From: Fundicoccus sp052116145
GTDB lineage: Bacteria > Bacillota > Bacilli > Lactobacillales > Aerococcaceae
Assembly (NCBI RefSeq): GCF_052116145.1
Contig: NZ_JBQKLQ010000003.1
Coordinates: 239,667-303,666 of the forward strand
Length of the DNA stretch: 64,000 nt
Reading direction: 5' to 3'
The notes beneath the pieces were generated by a model, which was not told the DNA's origin, ran no database searches, and worked only from the letters and a program-made list of their open reading frames with translations. Made by a program: the position numbers and the translations under genes. Shown here piece after piece: positions 42,967 through 50,752 of this stretch (positions within the stretch are counted from its first letter, which is position 1; every line of letters begins with the position of its first letter).

Positions 42967-43656
42967 ATGGCTAAAAAAAGTAAAAACTTTGTAGCGGCAA
43001 AAGAAAAAGTTGACCGCACAAAAAAATATGATGCCGCAGAAGCAATCGCATTAGCTAAAGAATTAGACTTTGCTAAATTCGATGCAACTGTTGAAGTATC
43101 TTACAACTTAAATATCGATGTTAAGAAAGCTGACCAACAAATCCGTGGCGCAATGGTATTGCCACATGGAACTGGTAAAACACAAACTGTAGTAGTTATC
43201 GCTCGCGGTGACAAAGCTAAAGAGGCGCAAGCAGCTGGAGCAGACTACGTAGGTGAAGCAGAACTAATCTCTAAGATTAGTGATGGTTGGTTAGACTTTG
43301 ATGTTATGGTTGCTACACCAGACATGATGGGTCAAGTAGGTCGTTTAGGCCGTGTCTTAGGACCAAAAGGTTTAATGCCAAACCCTAAAACTGGTACTGT
43401 AACTATGGATGTTACAAAAGCAATTGATGACATTAAAGCTGGACAAGTAACTTACCGTGCTGACAAAGCAGGTATCGTGAACGTTCCAATCGGTAAAGTT
43501 TCGTTTGAAAATGACAAACTTGCTGAAAACTTAACAGCTTTACACGAGCAAATCGTTCGTTTGAAACCAGCATCAGCAAAAGGTACTTACATTACTAACT
43601 TAACGTTAACAACTACGTTTGGCCCTGGTATTAAATTAGATACAGCAACTATTTAA
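42967..43656 (+). CDS. rplA: 50S ribosomal protein L1
   Basis: L1 forms the mobile stalk at the tRNA exit site and represses its own operon by binding mRNA. The 229-residue protein starts MAKKSKNFVAAKEKVDRTKKYD, has the domain II block around VMVATPDMMGQVGRLGRVLG, and ends with the RNA-binding PKGLMPNPKTGTVT signature region and FGPGIKLDT. TAGGAGGA precedes the ATG. Two L1-type motifs, one before rplK and one just before this gene, are its probable autoregulatory targets. Confidence 0.98.
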   Translation: MAKKSKNFVAAKEKVDRTKKYDAAEAIALAKELDFAKFDATVEVSYNLNIDVKKADQQIRGAMVLPHGTGKTQTVVVIARGDKAKEAQAAGADYVGEAELISKISDGWLDFDVMVATPDMMGQVGRLGRVLGPKGLMPNPKTGTVTMDVTKAIDDIKAGQVTYRADKAGIVNVPIGKVSFENDKLAENLTALHEQIVRLKPASAKGTYITNLTLTTTFGPGIKLDTATI

Positions 43657-43726
43657 TTAGTTGAAAGATCGGGATGATAAGAAAATCTTTATAAACTAAA
43701 GATTGACTCTCAAATTCATTTCCGCT

Positions 43727-43848
43727 AATATATATAAGTATTTACGACCAAAGACAGTAAGTGGCGAATGCCTTAATTTCTTACCGAGGAAGTTCCGAAG
43801 TGATGAGGAATCTATCTCTATGTCTAGGCGACATAGAGATTTTTTTAT
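43727..43848 (+). ncRNA. L10 (rplJ) leader with attenuator
   Basis: This region between rplA and rplJ contains GTAAGTGGCGAATGCC, TTCTTACCGAGGAAG and GATGAGGAATC, the usual elements of the Firmicutes rplJ leader bound by L10(L12)4. It ends in a terminator: ATCTCTATGTC (43814-43824) pairs with GACATAGAGAT (43830-43840), then TTTTTTT. Confidence 0.85.
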
Positions 43849-43890
43849 AACGAAAAAATCTCTAAATCAAAATTGATGGAGGTGAAACTG

Positions 43891-44394
43891 TTGACAAAAG
43901 CAATTATGATTAAAAAGCAAGAAGAAGTATCTTTGATTGCCGATGAATTAAGAGGCGCAACTTCAGTAGTTGTTGTTGATTATTTAGGTTTAACGGTAGA
44001 GGAAGTTACTAGCTTACGTAAACAATTACGTGATAGTAACACTAAGATGCAAGTTGTGAAAAACACAATCTTACGTCGTGCTGCTGTTGAAGCAGGCATT
44101 GAAGGACTAGAAGATGTATTCGTAGGACCATCAGCTGTTGTATATAGCACTGATGAAGTAGTTGCACCAGCGAAAATTGTAGCTGAATTTGCTGAAAAAG
44201 CAAACAAGTTATCAATCAAAGGTGGTTTAATTGAAGGTAAAGTAGCTTCAGCTGATGACATTAACGCATTAGCGAAATTACCAGACCGCGATGGACTATT
44301 ATCTATGTTACTTTCTGTATTACAAGCACCAGTTCGCAACACTGCATTGGCTGTTAAAGCTGTTGCAGAAGCGAAAGAAGAAGACGCAGCTTAA
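43891..44394 (+). CDS. rplJ: 50S ribosomal protein L10
   Basis: L10 is the base of the ribosomal stalk and holds L7/L12 dimers. From TTG 43891 the protein is 167 residues (MTKAIMIKKQEEVSLIADEL). It has the rRNA-binding block RKQLRDSNTKMQVVKNTILRRA (given here by its ends) and a C-terminal helix for L12 (NTALAVKAVAEAKEED). The frame is open from 43873, but GGAGGTG (43878-43884) fits 43891, and the start aligns with other L10 proteins. It is controlled by the leader upstream. Confidence 0.96.
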   Translation: MTKAIMIKKQEEVSLIADELRGATSVVVVDYLGLTVEEVTSLRKQLRDSNTKMQVVKNTILRRAAVEAGIEGLEDVFVGPSAVVYSTDEVVAPAKIVAEFAEKANKLSIKGGLIEGKVASADDINALAKLPDRDGLLSMLLSVLQAPVRNTALAVKAVAEAKEEDAA

Positions 44395-44428
44395 TTAAAA
44401 CTAAACATATAAACGGAGGAAAACCAAA

Positions 44429-44791
44429 ATGGCATTAAACATTGAAAATATTATTGCTGAAATTAAAGAAGCAACAATTATCGAATTAAACGACTTAGTA
44501 AAAGCAATCGAAGAAGAATTTGGCGTAACAGCAGCAGCTCCTGTAGCAGCAGCAGCAGGTCCAGCAGCAGAAGTAGAGCAAACTGAATTTGACGTTGAAT
44601 TAGTATCAGCTGGTTCATCTAAGATTAAAGTAATCAAAGCAGTTCGTGAAGCTACTGGTTTAGGCTTGAAAGAAGCTAAAGAATTAGTAGATAGCGCTCC
44701 AAAAGTAATTAAAGAAGGCTTATCTAAAGACGATGCAGAAGCATTGAAAGCATCTTTAGAAGAAGTTGGCGCTTCAGTAGAAGTAAAATAA
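44429..44791 (+). CDS. rplL: 50S ribosomal protein L7/L12
   Basis: L7/L12 is the stalk protein that recruits translational GTPases. The 120-residue protein has an N-terminal dimerisation domain (LNIENIIAEIKEATIIELNDLVKAI), an Ala/Pro-rich hinge (TAAAPVAAAAGPAA) and the C-terminal domain (KIKVIKAVREATGLGLKEAKELVDSAPK). Leucine and lysine codon choice is strongly biased, as in highly expressed genes. It is 34 bases after rplJ and ends the operon at a strong terminator. Confidence 0.98.
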   Translation: MALNIENIIAEIKEATIIELNDLVKAIEEEFGVTAAAPVAAAAGPAAEVEQTEFDVELVSAGSSKIKVIKAVREATGLGLKEAKELVDSAPKVIKEGLSKDDAEALKASLEEVGASVEVK

Positions 44792-44806
44792 TCTTTTACT
44801 CTCATA

Positions 44807-44847
44807 AAACGTACCTAGTATATTCTAGGTGCGTTTTTTTTTTTTTT
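44807..44847 (+). terminator. Terminator after rplL
   Basis: AAACGTACCTAG (44807-44818) pairs, with one G-T pair, with CTAGGTGCGTTT (44825-44836), and the T run extends to 14. It ends the ribosomal operon rather than leading into rpoB. Confidence 0.92.
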
Positions 44848-45024
44848 AAAATCAGAGAATATATTTTGGGGGTTTCGTTCAGCTTGTTGTTTTTCAAGGC
44901 GGTGGTCGCTTTCAAATTCTTATGTTTGTGAGGGCTTTTTCAGCTTCATAGACGAGGCACGCTTAGTTGATGAAGATAGATAAAGAAAAAAATCAGCCTC
45001 ATGAAGAGACTGATAAGTCGTAAC

Positions 45025-45900
45025 TTATTTAGCATATTCAGCAATTAATTGTTCAAGGATAATGGCAACGCCATCGATTGTATTTGCTGGTGCAATGTTT
45101 TGAGCCATAGCTTTAATATGATCAGGCGCATTATCCATCGCATAGCTATGTTTAGCCATCTGTAACATCGAACGGTCATTGAGAGAGTCGCCAATTGTTG
45201 CAACTTCATCTAATGTATAACCTTGTGATTGAGCATAAGCTTCTACGGCTAACCCCTTCTGAGCATTAATGTGTGTGACTTCAATATTATCAGCAGCAGA
45301 AGATGTAACGTCTAAATCAGAGAAATTACTTAGGTATTGACGAACTTGATCCAATAAATCCGTATTGGAACTGAAAAGTAGAATTTTTAAAGCGGGGTTA
45401 TCTCTTGTTAATTCCATTTCGGTAATAGGTTTAACATCACCATAATGTGCGAGTAACTGTGCGTTAGTTACTTCATCAGTACCATCTGCTGCAGCGAGAA
45501 CTTCTTCTTGACTAACATTCATAAAGTGTGCAATTCGTTTGATGAAGCCTTCATAATCTGCAACGTAGTAACTATTGAGTGTTGAAACAGCATAATCAAT
45601 AGCTAAAGTATCTAAATGTTGAATAACACTTAAGACAGTTTCAGTTAATAGAGGATTTGAATCAGTCAAGGTACCATCTTTTTCATGAATCGATGCACCG
45701 TTTAAATTGATCATGCGACAGTATATATCTTGAGCTTGTGTCAGAACAGAGGCTGATTTAAAAGAGCGACCTGTTGCGATAATGAATTCAATATCAGTCG
45801 TTTCTTGTAATTTTTTTATTGCGGCAGCCGTTCTGTCGCTTATCACGTGGTTTTCATTAAGTAAAGTTCCGTCCATATCAGATGCAAAAAGTTTGATCAT
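45025..45900 (-). CDS. HAD-superfamily sugar/nucleotide phosphatase (Cof type)
   Basis: The 291-residue protein begins MIKLFASDMDGTLLNENH, with the nucleophile Asp in DMDGTLL. It has the second motif FIIATGRSF, a C2-type cap domain, a conserved Lys in NAQKGLAVEAY and the acidic motif ATIGDSLNDRSML. Cof-type HAD enzymes dephosphorylate sugar phosphates, flavin or PLP intermediates; the substrate cannot be predicted. GGAGG precedes the ATG. It is the first of several genes in the block separating rplL from rpoB, on the minus strand and divergent from the methyltransferase gene. Confidence 0.88.
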   Translation of the reverse strand: MIKLFASDMDGTLLNENHVISDRTAAAIKKLQETTDIEFIIATGRSFKSASVLTQAQDIYCRMINLNGASIHEKDGTLTDSNPLLTETVLSVIQHLDTLAIDYAVSTLNSYYVADYEGFIKRIAHFMNVSQEEVLAAADGTDEVTNAQLLAHYGDVKPITEMELTRDNPALKILLFSSNTDLLDQVRQYLSNFSDLDVTSSAADNIEVTHINAQKGLAVEAYAQSQGYTLDEVATIGDSLNDRSMLQMAKHSYAMDNAPDHIKAMAQNIAPANTIDGVAIILEQLIAEYAK

Positions 45901-46002
45901 TGTTGACCTCCATTACGTTTTATCTAGTTTTAGTGTAACATGAATAGCCTAAAAAGTGATATAGTTATGGTACATGAATATGTTTTCTTAAGGAGCGAGA
46001 GA

Positions 46003-46611
46003 ATGAGCGATCATTATTATACAAATAAACCTCAAAGTAGCCATGAACTAAAAGAGATTAGTGCAGAAGTTGGAAAACAAAGTTTACGCTTAAAGACAGA
46101 TAGTGGTGTTTTTTCTAAGAATCGTATGGATTTCGGTTCTAAATTACTAGTGGAAACTTTTATTGAAGGGAAAGCAATGACTGGTGAGGAAAAAGTACTT
46201 GAGTTAGGCAGTGGCTATGGTCCTTTATTGTTGGCAGTGGCGAAACATTTTCCGCTTGCCAACTATGTAGGGGTTGAAGTTAATGAGCGTGCGCTTGAAT
46301 TAGCGCAACAGAATACGCAATTAAATAAAGTGGCGAACGTTGAATGGTTGTTGCACGATGCGACGACTGTGCCTGTTGAGGCTGACTATGACTATGTATT
46401 AACGAACCCACCCATTAGAGCGGGCAAGCAAGTGATACGTGAATTTGTTCTAACGGCTGAAAAAGCACTGAAAGCGGATGGTGAACTCTGGTTAGTGATT
46501 CAGAAAAAGCAAGGAGCACCTTCTATGTCCGATTTTATGGAAGAAGTTTTTGGTAATGTTGAACTAATGGGCCGTGATAAAGGTTACTGGATTTTAAAAA
46601 GTGTTAAATAA
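46003..46611 (+). CDS. ybxB: RsmC-like 16S rRNA methyltransferase (YbxB family)
   Basis: The 202-residue protein is a class I SAM-dependent methyltransferase. It has the SAM motif VLELGSGYGPLLLAVAK and the amino-methylating signature NPPIRAGK (NPPY type). Homologues such as RsmC methylate a guanine of 16S rRNA; B. subtilis YbxB, which lies between rplL and rpoB, is the direct counterpart by position. I start at ATG 46003 after AAGGAGCGA; the upstream open frame is not conserved. A terminator follows, so transcription does not continue to rpoB here. Confidence 0.88.
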   Translation: MSDHYYTNKPQSSHELKEISAEVGKQSLRLKTDSGVFSKNRMDFGSKLLVETFIEGKAMTGEEKVLELGSGYGPLLLAVAKHFPLANYVGVEVNERALELAQQNTQLNKVANVEWLLHDATTVPVEADYDYVLTNPPIRAGKQVIREFVLTAEKALKADGELWLVIQKKQGAPSMSDFMEEVFGNVELMGRDKGYWILKSVK

Positions 46612-46613
46612 TA

Positions 46614-46654
46614 TTAAGCTGATATTCTACAAATAGGATGTCAGCTTATTTTTA
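46614..46654 (+). terminator. Terminator after ybxB
   Basis: TAAGCTGATATTCT (46615-46628) pairs imperfectly with AGGATGTCAGCTTA (46635-46648), followed by TTTTTATT. Confidence 0.8.
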
Positions 46655-46688
46655 TTGTATTAGAGTTTTCTCATTTTAGATATTTTGC

Positions 46689-46717
46689 TTGTTGTTAGAA
46701 GATTTATGTTTTATACT
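46689..46717 (+). promoter_or_regulatory. Probable psuK-psuG promoter
   Basis: TTGTTG (46689-46694) and TATACT (46712-46717) are 17 bases apart. A small hairpin GTCTTTC/GAAAGGAC lies between it and the ribosome binding site. Confidence 0.6.
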
Positions 46718-46776
46718 GTGATTATAAACAAAAGTCTTTCGAAAGGACATTTGTTGTAAAAGGAGGCGATGATGAG

Positions 46777-47892
46777 TTGTTAACACAAAACGAGCAACGT
46801 GTATTGGCTTTAATTGAAAAAGATCCATTTCTTACTCAACAAGAAATTGCTTCTCAATTAGATTTACCGCGCTCTACTGTCGCAACGATAGTTTCGTCAT
46901 TGACGAATAAAAAGCAGTTGTTGGGTCGGGCTTATATTGTCAACCATGGCGCTGAAATTTTCTGTATAGGTGGAATGAATATTGACCGCAAGTATTTACT
47001 GGAGGCAGAGCTAATGCCTAAAACCAGTAATCCAGTCACTTCTTCAATGAGTGTCGGTGGCGTAGCACGCAATATTTCAGAAAACCTTGGACGCTTAGGG
47101 TTAAATGTTAACCTATTGTCAATCGGTGGTCGAGATCAAGATTTCGAAACTTTAAAGCAAGCGACGGAACCATTTGTTAATTTTCAACACGTGACGCAAC
47201 TAGGGGAGTACTCAACAGGTTCTTATGTGGCATTACTAGATGACGACGGAGATATGCAGTTAGCTTTAGCGGATATGTCAGTAGCTGACACAATGAACCG
47301 TGAGTGGATAAGTTCTTATCAAAATCTTTTAGCTCAAGCTAAGATGATTGCATTGGATTTGAATGTACCATTAGAAACAACAGAATATGTCATTGAATTG
47401 GCGCGCAATAACGATATTCCACTTGTGATTATTCCGGTAAGTTCACCTAAGATGGCGCACTTACCACGTCAACTAGAGGGTGTTAAGTGGCTCATCGTCA
47501 ATCTAGACGAGTCTGAAACTTTTTTCAATAAAAAAGTTGAAACACCAGAAGATGTTGAAGAGCTTGTTGAAAACTGGTTAGCCTTAGGTGTTGAAAATGT
47601 TATTATCACACGCGGCCAAGCGTCAACGTTCTATGGTAATCAAGCGGGTGAAAGAAAACAATTTGTACCACCTGTTTCGCCTTACGTCGAAGATGTCACA
47701 GGAGCTGGAGATTCTTATGCTTCAGGTTTAATTTACGGACAATTACAAGGCTACTCGCCAGTCGAAAGTATCCAATTGGCTATGACAAATGCTTATCACA
47801 CCATTCAATCGCCTAAAACAGTACGCTTAGATTTAACGCAAGATATACTAGAAAAACAAACAGAAGAATTAAAAGAAAGAGGGATCATTTAA
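46777..47892 (+). CDS. psuK: HTH-fused PfkB kinase, probable pseudouridine kinase
   Basis: The 371-residue protein joins an N-terminal winged helix (residues about 5-50: NEQRVLALIEKDPFLTQQEI, ASQLDLPRSTVATIVSSL) to a PfkB-type ribokinase with the start EIFCIGGMNIDRKYL and the ATP/catalytic motif VTGAGDSYASGL. The same fusion is seen in YeiC-like pseudouridine kinases, and psuG follows directly, so conversion of pseudouridine to its 5'-phosphate is likely. The HTH may link expression to substrate, but that is inferred. The start is TTG 46777 after AGGAGG; the closer ATG codons run into a stop. Confidence 0.88.
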   Translation: MLTQNEQRVLALIEKDPFLTQQEIASQLDLPRSTVATIVSSLTNKKQLLGRAYIVNHGAEIFCIGGMNIDRKYLLEAELMPKTSNPVTSSMSVGGVARNISENLGRLGLNVNLLSIGGRDQDFETLKQATEPFVNFQHVTQLGEYSTGSYVALLDDDGDMQLALADMSVADTMNREWISSYQNLLAQAKMIALDLNVPLETTEYVIELARNNDIPLVIIPVSSPKMAHLPRQLEGVKWLIVNLDESETFFNKKVETPEDVEELVENWLALGVENVIITRGQASTFYGNQAGERKQFVPPVSPYVEDVTGAGDSYASGLIYGQLQGYSPVESIQLAMTNAYHTIQSPKTVRLDLTQDILEKQTEELKERGII

Positions 47893-48807
47893 ATGACACA
47901 TCCATTATTATCAATTAGCAAAGAAGTACAAGCAGCTTTTGACAACAACCAACCAGTGGTAGCTTTAGAATCAACAATTATTTCTCACGGAATGCCTTAC
48001 CCTAAAAACGTTGAAATGGCTAAAACAGTAGAACAAATCATTCGTGACAACGGTGCAGTACCAGCAACCATTGCGATTATGGATGGTAAATTTAAAATTG
48101 GTTTAGAAGAAGAAGACTTAGAATTGTTAGCAACGGCTGAAAACGTAGCAAAAGTATCACGTCGTGACTTAGCAAATGTCTTCGCAACAAAACAAATTGG
48201 CGCAACAACAGTCGCAACAACAATGATCGGTGCTAAATTAGCAGGAATTAAAGTGTTCGTTACAGGCGGAATCGGCGGCGTTCACCGTGGCTACGAAGAC
48301 CACATGGACGTTTCAGCAGACCTAGAAGAATTAGGTCAAACAGATGTAACAGTAGTATGTGCGGGAGCAAAAGCGATTCTAGACTTGCCTCGAACATTAG
48401 AGTACTTAGAAACAAAAGGCGTGCCGGTAGTCGGTTACCAAACAGACTACTTACCAGCTTTCTATACACGTACGTCAGAGTACAAGTTGAACTTACGTAG
48501 TGATTCTACTGAAGAAATTGCTGACATGATGCGTTACCAAAAAGAACTGGGCTTAACAGCTGGAATCTTAGTTGCGAACCCTATCCCAGAAGAAGATGAG
48601 ATTCCTCATGAAGAAATCGATGCCATTATCGCTCAAGCACTTAAAGAAGAAAAAGCTGCTGGCGTCAAAGGGAAAGACTCAACACCCTTCTTATTAGGTA
48701 AGATTGTTGAATTAACTGAAGGAAGAAGTTTAGAAACAAATATTGCTTTAGTATACAACAATGCAAAAGTTGGCGCGCAAATTGCTGCTGACTATCATAA
48801 AAAATAA
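47893..48807 (+). CDS. psuG: Pseudouridine-5'-phosphate glycosidase
   Basis: PsuG splits pseudouridine 5'-phosphate into ribose 5-phosphate and uracil, so the cell can salvage modified RNA bases. The 304-residue protein has the family blocks PVVALESTIISHGMPYP, VSRRDLANVFATKQIGATTVATTM, VFVTGGIGGVHRGYEDHMDVSADL and VVGYQTDYLPAFYTR. It begins immediately after the psuK stop (TAAATG) and is translationally linked to it. No nucleoside transporter gene is next to the pair. A terminator follows. Confidence 0.96.
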   Translation: MTHPLLSISKEVQAAFDNNQPVVALESTIISHGMPYPKNVEMAKTVEQIIRDNGAVPATIAIMDGKFKIGLEEEDLELLATAENVAKVSRRDLANVFATKQIGATTVATTMIGAKLAGIKVFVTGGIGGVHRGYEDHMDVSADLEELGQTDVTVVCAGAKAILDLPRTLEYLETKGVPVVGYQTDYLPAFYTRTSEYKLNLRSDSTEEIADMMRYQKELGLTAGILVANPIPEEDEIPHEEIDAIIAQALKEEKAAGVKGKDSTPFLLGKIVELTEGRSLETNIALVYNNAKVGAQIAADYHKK

Positions 48808-48855
48808 TTTAAAGACTCACACAAGGGGTTGCTAGCACCTTTGTGAATATCCCCT

Positions 48856-48886
48856 CAGTCATCGATCAGATGACTGAATTTTTTTG
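48856..48886 (+). terminator. Terminator after psuG
   Basis: TCAGTCATC (48855-48863) pairs with GATGACTGA (48869-48877), followed by ATTTTTTT. Confidence 0.88.
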
Positions 48887-49072
48887 TGCTTAATATGAGT
48901 TAGCGTGTGATTCAGTTGGGTAGTCTATTATGATAGATACAAAGAGAAGAGTTGGTTTATGAATGAGATGATAGTTTTTGATTGCTAAATGAAATATTAT
49001 GGCGTGTTTTGATTGAAAGTGATTGATTTTTATTTTAACTTTGTGTATGCTTAGAATAAGGAAGTGATGAAA

Positions 49073-49819
49073 ATGCTTACAGAGGAGCGATTTGCTGTGA
49101 TTCGGTCCTTGCTAGCGGATGATTCGGTGGTGAAGATTCAGGCGATTGTGGAAGCAACGCAGGCTTCAGAATCGACGGTTCGACGGGATTTGTCGCAATT
49201 AGAGGATTTGGGTGAGTTGGTGCGTGTGCATGGCGGAGCCAAACGGGTTTTTTCTGTGGATTTGGAGCCAAGTGTAAGCGAAAAGCGTTTGCAGTTTCAA
49301 TCTGAGAAGTTGGCAATTGGACGCTATGCGGCGTCTTTGATCAAGGATGGCGAATTTGTATTTATTGATGCTGGGACGACAACATTAGCGATGGTGCCTT
49401 TTATTCAGGCTGAGAATGTGACGATTGTGACTAACGGTTTGGAGTTAGCCGCTCAGTTGGCTGATTCCAAGTTTACAGTGATTTTGCTAGGTGGTTTGAT
49501 TAAGCCGAATACGCGAGCGATGATTGGGTCCGATACGCAAAAGCAGTTGCGTCAATATCGCTTTTCACGTGCGTTTATGGGGACGAATGGGATTAATGCC
49601 AGATTTGGTTTTACGACGCCCGATACTCAAGAAGCTCATGTGAAGGAGTCGGCGATTGGTCAGGCGAGTCGTGTCTATGTGTTGGCAGATAATAGTAAGT
49701 TTGACAAGGTGTCTTTTTGTCAGTTTGCAGATTTTGATAAGGTGATGGTCGTGACGAATCAGTTATCAAAGTCTTTGCATGAGAAGTTTGCGCCTTTATT
49801 AGACTTGGAGGAGGTTTGA
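49073..49819 (+). CDS. fruR: DeoR-family repressor of the fructose operon
   Basis: The 248-residue protein begins MLTEERFAVIRSLLADDSVV, with the DeoR winged helix (IVEATQASESTVRRDLSQLEDLGELVRVHGGAK region) and a C-terminal sugar-phosphate sensor domain (FVFIDAGTTTLAMVPFI, VTNGLELAAQLA, ARAMIGSDTQ). FruR represses fruRKA and is released by fructose 1-phosphate. Start 49073 follows AAGGAA by about nine bases; GTG 49064 and ATG 49067 lie too near that site. Codons here use TTG, GCG and ACG more than the neighbouring genes, so GC at third positions is higher. Confidence 0.93.
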   Translation: MLTEERFAVIRSLLADDSVVKIQAIVEATQASESTVRRDLSQLEDLGELVRVHGGAKRVFSVDLEPSVSEKRLQFQSEKLAIGRYAASLIKDGEFVFIDAGTTTLAMVPFIQAENVTIVTNGLELAAQLADSKFTVILLGGLIKPNTRAMIGSDTQKQLRQYRFSRAFMGTNGINARFGFTTPDTQEAHVKESAIGQASRVYVLADNSKFDKVSFCQFADFDKVMVVTNQLSKSLHEKFAPLLDLEEV

Positions 49820-49822
49820 TGG

Positions 49823-50752
49823 ATGTTATATACAATTACGTTTAATCCAGCTGTGGATTTAGTGATGAAAACTGATGTAGTTCATCTAGGTGAGTTGAAT
49901 CGTGTCCAGAAGGATGAGTATGTCGCAGGTGGTAAAGGGATTAATATGTCGGTCTTATTGAAGCGTTTGGGACATGATAATATTGCGACGGGTTTTATTG
50001 GCGGTTTTACGGGCACTTTTGTTCGTGAGAGTCTTGAAAATGAAGGGGTGCAGACGGCTTTTCATCAGTTGGATGCAATCACGCGAATCAATGTGAAGTT
50101 ACATGCGGCCCAGGAGACGGAGTTAAATGCGAATGGACCGACAGTTACTGAGGCGGACGTAGCTGAATTAATGGCTTATTTCGATCAGAACTTAGTCGCG
50201 GGAGATGTGGTTTTTCTAGCAGGAAATGCGGCACCAGGGATGACGAGTGATCATTATGTGAAGGTCGCTGAATTATGTCGAGTTAAAGAGGCTTTATTCG
50301 TTTTAGATTCGAATAAATCATTATTGACAGCTTGTTTGCCACAGCGTCCGTTTTTAATTAAACCGAATGCTCAAGAGTTGAGTGAGATCTTTGAGACGCC
50401 GGTGGATACTTTAGATGATGTGATTGCTAATGCGCGTAAGCTACAAACTTTGGGAGCGCAGAATGTTATCGTGTCGCTTGGTGGCGAAGGAGCGGTTCTG
50501 GTGACGGATAGTCAAGAGATTTTCCGTTCGAGTGTGCCGCAAGGGACTGTCGTGAATTCCGTTGGTGCAGGGGATTCGATGGTGGCTGGTTTTATGGCAA
50601 AGTATATTGAAAGCAAGGATTATGCACAGAGTTTAAGGCAAGGGGCTGCTTGTGGGAGTGCAACAGCTTTCTCCGTGGGGATTGCTGAAGCAGAATTGGC
50701 AATGTCTTTAGTAGATGAAATTCAAATAAAAAGGATTGGTGAAGAATCATGA
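49823..50752 (+). CDS. fruK: 1-phosphofructokinase
   Basis: FruK phosphorylates fructose 1-phosphate to fructose 1,6-bisphosphate. The 309-residue protein begins MLYTITFNPAVDLVMKTD, a diagnostic start, and has GGKGINMSVLLKRLG, and the PfkB end motif VNSVGAGDSMVAGFMAKY. GGAGGAGG ribosome binding bases lie in the end of fruR. It overlaps fruA by 4 bases (ATGA). The composition shift noted for fruR continues into this gene. Confidence 0.95.
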   Translation: MLYTITFNPAVDLVMKTDVVHLGELNRVQKDEYVAGGKGINMSVLLKRLGHDNIATGFIGGFTGTFVRESLENEGVQTAFHQLDAITRINVKLHAAQETELNANGPTVTEADVAELMAYFDQNLVAGDVVFLAGNAAPGMTSDHYVKVAELCRVKEALFVLDSNKSLLTACLPQRPFLIKPNAQELSEIFETPVDTLDDVIANARKLQTLGAQNVIVSLGGEGAVLVTDSQEIFRSSVPQGTVVNSVGAGDSMVAGFMAKYIESKDYAQSLRQGAACGSATAFSVGIAEAELAMSLVDEIQIKRIGEES

